64,000 bases of DNA from Agelaius tricolor (taxonomy: Eukaryota > Chordata > Aves > Passeriformes > Icteridae): positions 5,315,001 through 5,379,000 of the forward strand of contig JALJCS010000020.1 in the NCBI GenBank assembly GCA_023055355.1, given 5' to 3'. The notes under the pieces are model-generated. The model made no database searches and was not told where the DNA came from. It was given only the letters and a program-made list of their open reading frames with translations. Below are positions 23,089 to 38,430 of the stretch, piece after piece; the stretch's first letter is position 1; each line of letters opens with the position of its first letter. The position numbers and the translations under genes are program-made.

Positions 23089-25321
23089 CCCATCCCCTGA
23101 GCCCTGCACATGGAGGGGACACACAGGCTCCAGGTGACAGGAGGAGACAAGACCCACAAACATCCAGTTCAGTTCCGCACATTCTGAACATCCTTTATGG
23201 AAAGGGCTTTTATCCGCTCCCCACATCTATTGCTGGAAGTGCCCCTGGAAACTGCTTAATTTGAATACAAACACAACATTCAAAGCCCAAAAGAGAACCC
23301 TATTAATCATAGCAGAAAGTACAATTTTGGCCTATTTTTCTCCTGCAAAAAACCCTTCCTTCCTTCCTCTTCCAGTTTCCAGCATACACAAGAATGCTTT
23401 CTGCACATTGTGTTCCCCACGGACCTTTAACTAAATAAATAAAAAGCATTCACATCACCTATTTCCTCCCCAAGAGGCACTCACAAGTTAGTTTAGCATT
23501 GGAATGAAGACACTGTAGCAAGGGGAAAAGTCTGCAAAAAGGAAATGGTGAGAATCACCCTTTGGAAGAGGAGAGGAAAAGGGAAGGCAGGGAGCCAGCA
23601 GCTGCAGCTGAAGGAATGAGCCAAGGAGCAGCTCCTGGTCCCGACACAGACAGAGCCTTCCCCTGCTGAGAGAGCTTTAAATTTTAAATCACATTATGTG
23701 AAGATACTACAGTGCTCACTCTACAGTAACAGTTACATTAATTTTCCAGTGATCCCAAATAAGAAAAAACTATCAATTCCTTTTAAGAAGATTAAAGCAA
23801 GGAGAGACAATGTTTCACTAAAGACAAGACAGAAACAGCAGGTGTTTTCTAACCTGGCTCTCTGCATTCTCATTGTCTCAATACAGACAGCTGGAACCAT
23901 CCCTTTCATTTTTTGCAGTCTCTGCACCACACTTTCCAGGAACAAGGCACTGTGCAAGAAGAAAGCCTCATTCTCAGCTGGAATTTGGCACCAGATGCAT
24001 CTCCCTCAATGGGAATTATTTTCTCCTGTCCTTGTTTCAGCAGGATGGACACAGCTGTGCTGTCCCCACCCCCAGAGTCCCAGCATGTCAGGGATTCCCA
24101 GCACCTGCACCCACCCCTCCAGCCCGAGCTCTGCCCAGCACACCCAGTGCCTGCAGAACAGGGAGAAGAGCAGCTCTTGCCAGCGGGAGCCCTTTGGGAA
24201 GGGAAGAGGATTAAAGAGTCCACAGCAGCTCTACAAAGCAGCCAATCTCATCAAGTCCCTGATTCTACGTTGGAGAGGCTGTTAAGTGAGCATTCCCACA
24301 CATCTCTGAGAATCAAACACCACTGCAGGCTCTCACAGCCAGGTGGGCTCAGCCTTCTGCACAAGAGGCTGAGCTTCTGCCCAGTTACCAATTTCAAACA
24401 GCCAAGGGAAGGAGGGAGGACAAGGAACAGGTAGCACTTCTTATCCATAACACCTTTGAAAGCACCCTTGATATTCTGGAAGCAAAAATAAGTTCCTCTA
24501 ATTAATTAACTGGCAAAATATATTTGGCACTTGAGACTTCTGAGCCATGCAAAACACAGATGCTGCTCACACTGCTGCCCTCAGGACAGAACCCAGCCAG
24601 GTGAAGTGGCAAAGCTCCCAGCACAGCACCCAAAGGGGAATAAGTCTTCCTACCCCATTCATGCTTTCCCACCCATTTTTGCACATTTGCCTCATGTTTT
24701 TCAGAATATTCCATGTTTTCATGGCTGGAATTAAGTTTTTTACTGCTTTTCCTACCCTCAACCTAATTTTACCAAACTTGTATGAGCACGAGAAGAGCAC
24801 AGGGCAGTTCTGGGGGCCAGGCCACAGCACAGTCAGCATCTCCCTAGGCAGGCACAGCCCCTCTCTGAAATTCTAAGCACAAGTCCTAGGTTTTCTGCCC
24901 AATTTATTGACCCACGTAGTTTCTGTACACACCAGTATTTTCCACCTGTGTTTATTATAGCCCATTTAATGTAAAAGGAGAATTTCTGTCTGTCCTACTA
25001 GGAGTTGCCACTGGACTGATGGCTGCAGTGTCCAAGGAGCACAAATAAACATGCCTATTAGCTTTTTTGATCCTCATCATTTGAGATCCCATCTAGGTAA
25101 CTGTCTAGATCCTGAATACTGGATTTCCCTGTGCAATCTGAAACAGGATTAGAATGCAAATGTCATTACTGAACGACCAACATCAAGAAGGGAGCTGAAA
25201 TTTTTATTAAATCTTCTGACATCAATATGCAAGAACTGTTTCAGGCAACAGTAACTGGTTTATAATTAATACAAAATATACAATGAAGATAAAAATACAG
25301 TACAAAGACTGTACAAAAATA

Positions 25322-25348
25322 CATTATTTACACAGCATGTAAATAATG
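25322..25348. other. perfect 11-bp AT-rich inverted repeat with 5-nt loop
   Basis: CATTATTTACA, loop CAGCA, TGTAAATAATG, in the large intron. An AT-rich palindrome of this size is not rare by chance. No function is assigned. Confidence 0.65.
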
Positions 25349-28300
25349 AATAGTATCTTTAAGTTCCCCAAGATTTTGCTAAATAAAACTAAGTCAAGGT
25401 CCTGCCCGCAAGGAATGCAGCAACAGATTCTACATTTGGGATCTCCCCTCCCTGCTCAGGAGCTCCTGTGCCTCCCCCCTTTCTGCAGGAATCCCACTGC
25501 CATCACAGCCACCCTGCCCTGCCAGGCTCACCTGGTCCCTCTGCCACCAAACCTCACCCCACAGGCTCATGGACATGGCACAATGCTGGCCAACTTTAAT
25601 TGGACAACTGAGACAGAGGAACAAAACTGGAACAGCATCAGAAGAATTGCAGCAGAAAATTCCTGTCAAACAAACATGGAAAACGTGAAAAAAAGCACCT
25701 TGGTCTTAGACAAAGGCTGCCATTGTACACAGGGGAGGAAACTCCCACCACCCTCGTGCTGCTGTCAGCTCCAGATCCTGGACAGTCAGCCATGGGGGCA
25801 GGAAAGGCAAACACACAGAAAATGCTTCTTCCATAATGCTCCCTTGGTTTGCCAGACCAGGAGAAGATGCCAAAAACAGCAGGAATAATCTCTGATGCAT
25901 TCAATGCCTGTTCTCAGTCTGCAGAACACCCCTTGTGCAGTCAGAGGTGCCCCTCAGGGCTGCCCATGCCAGCTGTGCCCAGGGCTGAGCAGAGCTTGCG
26001 AGGGACCAGCAGAAGGGAAGGGATGTGTGAACAGCTGCCACAGCTTCTCAGGGCCAAGCACCAGGTTGGATCCATCCTCTCCCCTTGTAACTGTTTTACA
26101 GCCAAATTTTAGAGAAAAATACGGACAAATCTCTGCTGTGGGATTTCAGGAATGCGAGGAGAGGGAAGACTGCACTTTAATTCAGAACACATGTAGCACA
26201 TGCATAAATACTGCTGCTGACCACACCAGCTGAATTCCTGCTTTCCCAAAATTAAGGTTGTACCCCAGGTAACACTTTTCCTTCACGGTCCTACATCTGG
26301 CTGACACCTGAACCACAGCTGTCAGCCTGCCCTAGAGAATCAGCACAACAGATTTGTTGTCTCTGTAGTTTTGTTTCTTTATCTTCTACCTGTTTCCAAG
26401 ATGCCTCTTACAGAACTACACTACTTAGAAATGGGAATTTCCTCTAAGACCCATGGAGAATATAGAGAAAAACAAGATGGGTGTGTGTGCAAAATATCTT
26501 GCCTGGTTTTATCCAAAGAGCATTTAATCATTCTTATTAACTGTGCTTCCACTACCTGCTAATGGGATTCTGTGCACAGCTCACTTGCCCACCTGGAATA
26601 AATCGAATTTAATCAGTAAATAAAGAGTCAAGCCTTTGTTTACTTAGTTGAAGTAAACAGCCCAGCTTCCCCCAGAGATCTTATACTTGCTGCTCCTTTC
26701 TGACATGCTTCAGGCTTACTCTAGGAACAGCAGCTACATCCTGGAACCTCTCTTCAGAAGACATCCCTCTCCTTCCCTAACAGCAGGTGCCAGCAGTCAA
26801 TCTTCCTGTCTATATCAGCTACAACTCTTAACCACCACTTAACAGCAAGAACCAGCTATGAGTGGAGGGAGGAAAGTGCTCTGGAGGAGTAACAACCAAC
26901 CTGTCAGTGCCCAAGTACAGCACAAGGAAAACAGAACCAGCCTCTTCTGCCTGAGGCCAACAGGCACGGCACTGCAGCATCTGCCACAGTTCCTCTACAA
27001 GGACAGGGACAGTTTGGCACAATTTTTGGCTAAACAGCTTCTTTTAGAAATGGCAGAAGAAAGGATGGGACACCTTTCATCCTGCTCAGAAGTAACACTG
27101 GTCTTTGTAAGATATTATTAGATATTTAACAGATACATAATTATACACAACTTAAACTAAATTGATTAGCTGACACCCATAGGAGGCTTCTCAGGGAAGC
27201 TTGGGGCATAGGTAGGGCTGGTTTGAACACTGTTATTACCTGGTGCTTAGTTTACTTTCAGCACTGTACTACCCCAATACTGGGCCCTCTTGGCTTCACT
27301 CTCCATCTGTAAAATCCCTGTGTCTTGCACTTCTCAATTATCCTACCTCCTCCTGGTCTTAGCTGTTGTTTGATTGCTGTGAATCTGAAAGGCATTTAGG
27401 GTTGTTTTGGAAGCACTTTTGTCTGCACTGAGACAAGATACAGCAGAGGTCATTTAACAACCCTTTATCAACTTTGGTGAAGGTAATTCACCCAAATGAC
27501 TCAAAACCTCTGTAACTGCTGGAAGTCAGATAAAGTTTGATCAGCAAATGGTGATTTGTGTCTTACAAGAATGAGTGAAGTGTAATGTTTTAAACTAGCA
27601 TTTCAGGATTTTAGCACAGACAGTTCTTCCAACACAGCAGACAGACTACACAAGAGCAACACTCTGCATGCAACCAAACATTCAAAGAGAAGTGAAATAC
27701 ACCCTGAGAGCCACCAGAATTACACAGGGCTTTGTGGAAAACAAGCCCCAAAACTACTTCCTTACCACACATCTCCATGGGTCCATGCTCAAGACTGTCC
27801 TGATCTTAAGCTACATCTTTTCTTACTGGTGAAGCAGAAAAAAAATCTGAGCAGTACAATCCCCAGAAGACAACAGTAAGATGAAATTCACAGCAGCTAG
27901 AGCACAGGATAGCAGTGACTGCAGGTGGGGGCTGCAGAGTACCTGCAGTGGGGAGTTGTTCCATATTCCCTGGAGGAGCAGCTGATGCTCAGCAGGGCTG
28001 TGACAGAGAAGCCCAGCACACACCTACTGCAGACATCTCCTGCCTCTTGGCTCACCCTGCCAGCTCCGCCTGCCAAGGACAAAGCTGATGACAGGGGAGA
28101 GGGGAAAAATCAAATTTGCAAAAGTACTAAACATATAAATCTCTTTGGCCCAAGTGAACGTGGGAAAAATTCTTCAGCAGGGGCGTCCCATTTAGCAAGT
28201 TTTGCCAGATCATTACTCTTGTAATGCAAAGGGGAAAAACATCAACACCATGTTTCCCTACAATGATTCGCCTCCTTTATCACAGATCTCTGAAGCACCA

Positions 28301-31300
28301 AGTAATTTAGTAGTTGCTATGGAAACTGCTAGTTTTATTGAACAGCCCTGAAAGGGTCAAGAGGTACCATCAAACTGGCCAATTGTAAATTATTTCCTTG
28401 CTAAACATCTGCTTTATTTTAGTTGCCCTACCACTTCTCTGTTTTGCTGTTAGAACAGTATCTGGATGGACTCCAGAATAGGTGTCATTCTTCAGTGGGG
28501 TTGCAAGAGCCAAGTCCAAAAATAGCGATTTTCATTTTCTAATACACTGTAAAATCCTTCAAACAATGGAGCCCTACTGAGGGCAGAACAGCAAAGACCT
28601 GGGGACTCTTCCCTCTCACACACATCAGCACCAACTTGAGGCAGTGGTAACCAACACAAAGAGCTGGTTTTCACCATGATCCCTGGGGTTTTCACATGTC
28701 TGCTTGCAGCAGCCACAAGATGAACAACCCATCAGACTGATCCACTTGTGCCTTCAGAAAAGGGACAAAAGAGCAGTAGAGGAGCACCCTGCCCTGCTCA
28801 GCAAGCACCCAGCTCTTCTCAGCTTTGCAACCCCAAGAAAACACAGTCTCCCTTGCCAGGAGGGGCCTGTGCTCTAGGAACAGAAAACACTGCATTGCCT
28901 GTACTGGACTACCAGAAAACAATGTAATCTACCTTCCTTTATTCATCATACACAAAATGGCACCAGAGGTTCCAAATGCTAGTTAGCAGCTTCTATTCCT
29001 ACAGGCCAGGAGAACAGCAGGAGTACTGGCTGCATTTCCAACATTGCTATTGAACTCACTGGATTTGTGGCAGTTCCATAAAAGTGCCAAATTTCTTATT
29101 ATTCCCATTTACTAAATGTGGGTCTATGGAGCAGGCTTCCTCTGTGGAGGACATGAGCACTTTCTGTCTCTTCAACATCACCTGGAAATTCTTATTCCAA
29201 CATCTTTAACTTGCCTTTAAAGTTATCTTTAAGTAACCTTTAAGTTATAACTGTACTTAATTCAAATAACTGGAATGGGCAGGAGAGAGCATTTTATTAC
29301 AGAACATACCTGAATTTAAGAGGCTGCATGCTTTCTAATGACAACCATGCCTAAGTTCTGTGCCCAGGGCAAGCCAGTAAAGGGCAGGCTCTGTTCCCTC
29401 CTCATGCATTCTCTCCGTTCTTCATCTGGCTGAAATTACTCAAGTGATGACAAAGAAAGCAAAAGCTGTGTCTATGTAGACAAGTTCTGGTCTTTCTCAC
29501 ATATCCTGTGAGCTCCATTACTTGTGTAAGGTTTTGGCTTGGAAGAAAATATTCTAAGTTCTGAGGTATTTGGCATGCCTTGGTATGGTGACTCCAACCT
29601 TGATTCAGACTTTCCATCCCCAGGAATCCCAGGAGAAATGAAGATATTTTTCTGTACATCCACAGGAAAATTTCTCCTTCGTCAGGCAATGAGTTCATAG
29701 GATTAATTTCAGTTCTGTTTTCTAAAATTATCCACCACAGACTAAAATTTCCACACAGCAGATACTGGGGCATTGCTCTGTTAGGATACACTCAGCAGAA
29801 GGAATTCTCACAAGGCAGAGCTTGCCTCAAGCCTGGACTCCTGAGAAAATTATCAGGGCTGTACAGAAACTGCAAATCATGCAGAAATAGCTACAGAGAG
29901 AACAAAACCAAAGAGAAATGTCTGATGTGTCACAGTTCCTTCCAGCTCATGGGAAATCACTACATCTGGACTCTGATGCAGGCAGGTGCCAGGTGGTAGA
30001 AAGACAAATATGAGGGGACATGCTAAGCCAAGAGAGATCCTGCACTTCCAGAGGCACAGTTCAGAAATGCTGGAGGAGAAAACCAAGCAGTGCCCTGCTC
30101 CAGGACCACAGCCTGCAGAGAGCACAGGGGAGTCCCAGCTCACTGGAGCTGCTCAGCAGCAGAATCTGGTGTGTTAATTCTCTCCTGACTAACAGACACA
30201 GCAACTGCCCCTACAAAACCAACAGCTTGATGCTTATGGCACTGAGGATCTGTTCAGCATTCTGCAACACAGCACCCCATGGTAACAGCTCCCTCCAGGA
30301 GCCCCTGGGCACAGGCAGAACCTCTAGCACCCGGCAGGCACCACTGGCACAGACCTCCTCAGCTGTGCCCCCGAGGACAAACCCTTCCTTAAGCATTTCC
30401 TGCATCCTCCTCTTCCACTGGCCTCTCTTTTGGCATTTCCCAGAGGATCTTCTGACAACCAGGTCATGGCTGTTCAGCTGTGGAATTTGTGCAGGGTAAA
30501 TGCAGCCACAGTGAAAACTCTGTCCCTAGGGAAGGAGAAAGCTCACAATAATTACAGCTCACTGAGAAACCTCCAGCAATGGGGATGGCTGTAGACTCTT
30601 CCCTGTCTGTGAATTGTACAAATTTGAACTTTGGGTGAGAGGTTTAATACAGTAAGCACCAGGCAAGTCTCCCCCACAAGGTACCAAGAGCAAGCAGGAA
30701 AACAAAGAGAAGAAAGCACTGCCTGCTGCTTGCCACCGGCCTGCAGCCCTGTCAGAGTGCCAGGAGGAGAACAAGAGGCTTAGTGAATAATTGAAGTTAC
30801 AGTGATGAAATCTCAGAATGTCAGAGGCATAATACAGTTTTGTAGGTTTCATCATGAAGCTTTGAATTCCCAAATAAGACACACTGAATAATTTATCTCC
30901 GTGTCAGTACTGGGTCATCAGCTGCTCACTCACAGCACGCTTCAAGACATTTGAATGGGTCTGAACACACTAAAGAACAGGGTCCAGAGGGAAGAGGTGA
31001 TGAAAACTCAACCCACTCACCCTTCCAAACACTAAGCTCAGATAAAAATGTGCAGAGCCCTCAACCATGCCCAGTGCATGAGGTCCCACAGGTTCTGAAC
31101 CTGCTTTAGTGCTGCCCAGCACCACCTTGCCCCAGTGCTGCTCCTCAGCACAAGAGACCAGGGAGCTCTCCTGTGCTGGCTTCAGGCTGGCATCTGCCAC
31201 CCTGTCACCCAGACTCAGGCTCATCCAGCTCAGATCCAGAGGCTCACCTGTCTGTAGCATCTCAAAGCCCCCAGCCACAGCTCTGTGCCACTAAAAACCA

Positions 31301-33689
31301 CTCTGTGCCACTAAAAAGCACTTGCTCAGCAGAGCAGGGGATGAACACTGCACAGCTTTTGCCCACACATCACTTGGAGCTTGCCAGGTAGCTATGTGCA
31401 CTCAGATTTTATTGGTTTAGGGCTATTTTTTTTTTTTTTTTCACATTTTTAGCATTCACTGCTGGGCAGGTACCTGTGCAGCAATACATACCCAGCCTGT
31501 TTAATCAATAACTGTATGGCAGCAAGTAAAAATCCTTGCATTTCCAAGTGGAATTCCACAGTTGCCACACCCAACCACCCATGATGGGATCAGAGAGCAC
31601 AGCTCAATCTGTCTGGGCAATCTGCTTTCCTAGAAATCTGCTTTAGATAATATGAGCACACAGGCAGGTCACACACAACAAAGCTTGTAGGATTTTAATC
31701 AATTCTCAACCATCAAAGACTTTCCCACGTACTAATATCCTGAAACAGCCCTCATCAATACTGACTGACCTGGCAGCATGAGTAATTACCTCCTAGTTCA
31801 TCCTCTAAATGACAGAGGAATCCTTCCCAGCTGAGCTATTCCCCTGAGCACCTCCCTAGGAAGAAGGAGCAGTATTCAGAAGCAGAGCTGCATGCCTGTA
31901 GCTTTCCCTGTGGAACAGGCAAGCAGTCACCAAGGAATTCCCCTTTTCACCTATGCTGACAGGAATTTTGTAATATATTGGATTATTTGAGAGGGAAAAA
32001 ATTAAATGTAATACAACTACACCTGCACATATTCTTTTGGCTTTCACAATAATAAATTTTTTCTGTGTTTCTTTTAAAAATATAATTTAAATAAGAGAGT
32101 CTAGATTAAATTGCAGTAAATTTCCTGAGGCATTAATTATGTCCATTCATTACTTGTAAGATACATCAAACTTTTCAAAGGCTCTTGGTATCATCACTTA
32201 TACAGTGGGATTTGTGCACTGGTGATTGTAATTAACTGGATACAGAGAGTCAGAAAACACCTGGGTGCTAAAAAGGCAGGGGAAATGTTTCATAAAAAAA
32301 AAAAGTGACACAAGAGTCTGGAAAGAACTGGTCATTTAAATGACAACATGCCAGACAAAGGCAAAAGACAAGGAATGAAGAAATCAAATTCACTTAAGTG
32401 AGCACGTGTGTGCACTCATGCATATGCAACAGGAAAAAGACAGCCAGCCACAGATCAATCATGCTAACAGACCATATGAACATCAGAAAATGCAGGTCTG
32501 AGATAGTCTGTATCCAGTGGGATAGAAAAAGAGACATAAACAAAGGTACAACTGCCACAACTGCCCCATGTCACTGTGTCCCTGCACTGTCCTGCAGCAA
32601 TTTTTTCTGCAGATCAGTTAAGCAGTCTTTCATTCAATTATTGCCTAATTAAGTGAAAAACAAGAACATCATCCTTTAGGTCTTTGTTAACACTTCAGTA
32701 AATAATTCCAAGCTCCTCTCATTATATGACAATCGTTCAAGGCATCTGTTCTTTCTCATCACACATCTCCAAATATTCTTCCAATCAGGGTGCCACAGGT
32801 CAAGGACACCACTGTGCAAGATGACAACCACCACACTGGGTCTAACAAAAGCTCCTGCAGTCACCTATTTGTGACTCAATACAACTGGAAATGGCAAGAG
32901 AGCAGCTTCATCACAGCCCACAGCTTTAAATGGGAGAAAAAGCTCCATTCTTCACTCAACCAGACAATGAATAGGTGAAAGTTAAAAACTTCTCCTGAAA
33001 AATGAAACAATTAGGAAGTGCCTTTTTCTGGGAACATGCTGCTTTCACAGCAGCATGACAGAGGTTATTTTGAACTTATTACTTCTGCTAGATTCAGCTG
33101 TAAGTAATTAAATTTAGTCATAGAAGTCTGATCTATAAATGGAACCTACAGAAGCAATTACCAGAGCTTCCACTGGATCAGGAAGCAATGGCCTGCTCTG
33201 TTTGATGTAAACTGAAAAGAACATTATTTATACTGCATGACAGGTCACAGTAACATGGTCCCCTTGCAGAGATTTGCTTTGAAAATTACAGTTTTCAGTG
33301 AAGAGAGTCACAGGTTATAAATTCCAGCCATGCTCTGCTCCTTCCAGTTGGACAGTCTCATGGCCAAAAAAGACAATTGTATGACACAATTTAAAAGGAC
33401 TGTTTTGGCTCCTATTCTACACTCAGAAACCACATGAAGGAGAAGTTAATTAAACATGCAAGAGATGGGGTGACTAAGCATCAAGATTTTTTAAAATAAT
33501 ATATTTTGATACTTTATTTTGGTCTGTTTGGAATCTATACTGCAGAATCTGATGGATCTGTGAACCCAGTGGGTCTCTGTCAGCCCAGCTCCTGAGCCTG
33601 CACTTTTTCCACTCCTCAAACCACCTCTGTACAACTGGACTCAATCAGAAAAAGCTTGCAGAATTGTCTGTTCTGAACACAGTGGTGGA

Positions 33690-33880
33690 GAGGGGCAGCC
33701 TGACAACATCTGCTGAGGACACCAAAGTGAGTGGGGAAATGCATACTTGGGAAGGGAGAGCCAACCTGCAGGAAGACCAGGATAGGCTGGAAAAGTGTGC
33801 AAACAATTTTCTATCTTTCTCCACAGGCAAAACCACTGAAGTGCACACCAACTTGTGCAGGAGAAACAGCTGAATCCTGC
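33690..33880 (+). mobile_element. CR1 LINE fragment, reverse transcriptase region of ORF2
   Basis: Translated on +, the segment contains EDTKVSGEMHTWEGR and then QEDQDRLEKCANNFL. This matches the CR1 ORF2 stretch downstream of the RT catalytic motif (ADDTKL...EGR...Q.DLDRLE.WA). After a small indel it continues into a CKVLHLGRNN-like region, here disrupted. The copy is truncated at both ends and not functional. Its neighbouring bases to about 33990 may belong to the same insertion. Confidence 0.7.
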
Positions 33881-36769
33881 TCTGCCTTGTCAGAAGATGA
33901 AGAGCTTGCGTGCTGCTGCAAGTGAGATGTGCCACATGCTCACAGAATCTGAATCCCCATCTGGAGCTGCAGCCAGGTAGCAGAAGGTCAAGGCAGTGAA
34001 CTCTTCTGTGCTCAGACATCAGCACTGCCATCAATATTTCATTGCTCCCCTTCATGGTACAGGCAAAGATAACAACCTACTCTTCAGCATATTTCTTTTA
34101 CTTCACAGAGGAAAAAAGAAACAATACTCTGTTAGCAAGTGCAACACAATTAACAGAGTAATAATGATGAAAACTACTGCACCTTGTAAAATCTTTGCTT
34201 GGTTATAAAGAGTTCTTCTGCTACTAATGGCATTGTGCAATGAGGTCTGCAGCAGCTTGGCAGCCATTAGCAATGATTCACTGCCACAAGGCACTTCTCA
34301 ACCAACATATTCAGGAATCTGAATTCTGAAAGCTTTTCCTGGTCAATCTCTGGGCATAAATACATGAGAAAAACAAAGGATCTGTGAGGAATGAGCACAG
34401 ATCCCAACACACTGAATATAATATAGAGAATTGTTATAAATATGCTATAGGGCATTCACTACCAGATGTCCTAATCTTTTCTATAACACAAAAATTGATA
34501 TTTTCATATTTATAATTTGATAAGGAATGTGCTAGGGCCGTCTCTTACTGGGACTGAACACACAGATTATGCACACGTTCATGCTACTGTGGCAAAATTG
34601 CAAACACACAGCCAAGCTCTGAAAAATGGCCATGTGATAGTTCTCACACAAGGCAGCCTACAGCCAGAAAATAAGTCAAACCTGCTTTAGCAGATCAAGA
34701 AATCCTCTAGCAGTCTCTTCAGAAAAATTACGTAGAGCCTGAAGCCTCTTAGGCCTGCCTAGGACAAACTTTTTTGAGCCCATCTTGTATTTTCATTCTG
34801 ACATTGTGTTACAGGTCTCTCTATAACAAAACCCAAACCAAAAAATGCACAAACAAAAACCTTTACCAGAAAACCTGAAAAAATTCCTATCTGGGAAAAC
34901 CTGCCTCTGCAAGATTGCCTGTTTGTGCATCAACTGCTGTCCTACCCTGGCAAACACCACCTCAGACATGGGCACCTCTCACACCAGATCCTTCCTTTGA
35001 GAAAAGCAGTTGATAAACAATGATGCTGACATGTAATTCTGTGGCTATGCATTTCATTTACAGCTGGGAGATTCTGTACAACAATCCAGGAGAAAAGCAG
35101 CCAGCAGCCACCATATTCCCAACAAGAGCATCTGCTCCATGCCCAGCAGACACAGCAGTTCCAGCCACAGCAATTCTAATGCCATGTGCAGCACCTTACC
35201 CCTGCCACATCTCATCTCACATCTATCCTAGAGAGGACACAGCAGCTACAGACCTGGGTAGGAGTAAATGTTCCTTCAGTAATTCAGTCCCATTTAAAAA
35301 AAAATGAAAAAGTAATTCAGCAGGGTCTGAAGGTTTCAATTTCAATCATCTCCCCTCTGCCCTTTCACGTGACTGCTCCCAAAGGAAATCCTGCTTGGAG
35401 GCATCACTATTTCATGTATCTGAGTCAATAAGCCTCTGCTCTGAAATACACAATACCAAGAGAATACACTATCCCAGTGCCTTTAAAGACACCCATCCCT
35501 ACCCTACACACACTCTGATCCTCTCTTCTGCACACACAGCACTCAGTACATCTCCTGCCAAGCATCTCCTCACATCACTCATCACCTGCCTCAGCTCCTC
35601 CTGGCTCATGCCAGACCCCACATGGCTGAGCACAGCCCCCAAGAGCAGGGACAGAGCTCACCCACAAGCACAGGACACAGGGCACTGCCTCAAACAGGTT
35701 ATTTACTATTCCCAGCCAAGCAGGAAAAAATAGACTGCTACAACAGCTTATACTGGCAAAGGTATGTTAGATAATGTAAAAGATTTGCTTTAAACTATCA
35801 GCAAGGTAGAAAATGATGACAACAACCCTCCTCCCAGGCTTTGGTATTATAAGCAGGTGGGAAAGAAAACTTTCAAGCCACCACTTCAGTTAAAATAGGT
35901 CTTTAGCTTGAAGACAAAGAAAGATTCAGCTGCAGCTGAAGTCTGGAATTTCCAAAACATGTTTTGCATTTATTAAGATATTATTAACATCAGTAGAGAA
36001 GATAACTAGTCAATTCATACAGCAGCCCAGACTCATGTAAAGATTGTTAAAAATGCAATTCAGTGACAGAGGTAGGAATGTAGCTGCCATGAAATGCAGA
36101 GCACAGACACCTGGCACAAGGCATGAAAGCAGCATCCTGGAAATACCATCTAAAATAACATTAATTTCTGCAATTGCTGGTTCTGCAAGTAAGGTCCTGG
36201 ATCCCACTTTAAAGTCAAGGCAGCCCAAACTGCTGAACCAAAGCAACACAGCTACTGACTGTGTGAATATTCCTCTTCTGAAATGCCAAGAACCTGCAGC
36301 AGGGCAGAGGCCACAGAGAGGTGACCTCTTCTCAGGCTGATCACATTAGCCTGATGTAAAAGCCAGGAAAGGCATTTTTCTGACAGCTCATTGCTCTCTG
36401 TTCAGCCAGTCCCACCCAAGCTGGATGGACCCTGCAGATGCAGCCACAGAGGCCAAAGGGACATAAAACCAGAGAGCCACTGCTGCACCAATCTTCACTT
36501 TACATTCCTACCTCTGTTTAAAACCTTTTGCGTGCATTCATTACGAAATTAAAAAGCAATAGTTTAAGTCACTGGATTTACAGCAAAAGACAACTGAACA
36601 CCCAACCTCGTTGTTTGGAAATTTTCCTATTTAACAGCTTTTTGCCCCTTTCTACTGTAATTCCATTGCCCTCATCATCCCACATTGAATAATCTCTGCC
36701 TGACACATCCCTGTTTATACACATTCCATAATCACAGACTTTTATGTTCCCTACTCAGTCAGTTATCCA

Positions 36770-36880
36770 AATGATACAAATTCAGCCCCTTTGATCTTTC
36801 CTCATACATCAGTCCCTCCAGGCCCCTAATCACTTTTTTCACTCTTCTCTGAACTCCCTCCAGTAATGATGTGATTCTAA
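36770..36880 (-). mobile_element. old CR1 LINE fragment
   Basis: The stretch TTTGATCTTTCCTCATACAT, CAGGCCCCTAATCA and CTCTTCTCTGAACTCCCTCC resembles the reverse complement of a CR1 segment (the 'CTCTGGACTCTCTCCAG' block). It is diverged and short. The assignment is from memory of the consensus. Confidence 0.45.
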
Positions 36881-38430
36881 TCCTCTGAAAGAAGAGGGTT
36901 TTGGCTCCAGTTCTTCCCACAGATGCAAGCAAACTAATTCAGAGAGACTCCACAAGCTCTGTGCATAGCACTGTCACCAGCCACCACACATTAGACAGTG
37001 ACACTGAAACAAAGATGGAATTGTGTTGTGAATGCTGGAGAGCCAGAAGCTAAAGGAACCACAATGAAAATTAAAACAATGAATTGATCAGCGCTTTATA
37101 CAGTCACCAGGACTTCAGGGCAGTTTCCTACCAGATGCTCTAAAGAAGCCAGGGTGGCTGTCCCAGGGTTTTACAGAAGTACAGCTCCTGTGGCAGCTTC
37201 ACGATAAATAAATACCCCAAGAAAATGGTGCCCTGCCCACAGCCTGAGAGCTGTTTCATAGTTACCCTGCAGCAGCTGCAAGTGATCTGAGTCCTGCTTA
37301 TATTGATCAAGTGCCTGGCATCCCACCAGAGGAGGAGACACTATTCACACCTCCACCAAAGGCCCTGGCCAGCTTGAGAGCCTCCAGAGGCTACACAAGA
37401 CTTGTCTGCCATCATTCAGAACCAGTTTTGAACAATTTCCAAACTGAACTACAACAAATTTACTCCAATTTGACAGCCAGTAAGTAAATAACCATTAAAT
37501 TCTATCCACAGATGTGTTGCCTGATTAGTGGATTCTTTGCTACAGTTCTGGCAAAGGAAGGTACATCAGAATCCACATGACTTGCCTGTTGCAGAAAACT
37601 TCCCATTTTATGCACAGGGATTATACTGGGTCACCAATGATACTGGAATTACAGGTACCCCAAGCTGGATCCCATGGGCACACCACCACCTCTCCTCTGG
37701 GGAAGATGCAGCTCTCCTGACTTCTCACCCATCATGTGAAAGCCAGAAGAAGCCTTATGCAAAAAACAGATGGCAGAAACAGCTCAAAATGCTGCATTTC
37801 AATGATTAAGAGGTATCAGAGTAAGAGAGAGACAGCTTGTGTTGGGCCACAAAGCATTACATCTGAGACTGTATGTCTGGGAGGGCACTGTGCTGTGAGC
37901 ATGGAGAAGATGGAATTCATCAAAGCAGGATTCAAACCAGAAAAATGCTGATGGAAGCAGGATGATGGGAATTGCAGGCACAGCAGGAGCTGCCATCTCA
38001 GCACCACTGTAATGGCCACTGGTGACACGTCTCCATGGCAGCGGGGACTGAGGTGGAACCAATGCAGGAGAGGGGACAGCCCCAGTCCCAGGGGACAGGA
38101 GGCCAAACAGGACACACTCCAGTAGTGGCAGATGGGCTCTTTCCCTCATGTGTTCCTAAATGAGAGACTTGAGATAAATGGGAATGAAAACACTCCTGAA
38201 GTCAGTCCATGACAAAGCCAGGTCCTGAGCCTCAGCACCTCAGACTTTCCCCATCAGATGGAGGCACAGGGCTGCAGTGGAAAAACCCCAGGATAAGAAC
38301 CCCTGAAAAAGGCCTTTAAGTGACCTTTTGCACAAGACAAAAGCAACAGTGCTGTCTGCATCCCAAGTGCCTAATGAGACCAGGTGAGCACCTCCATAGA
38401 TTCAAGGCTGGCCAAGTGAGTGACATTAGC

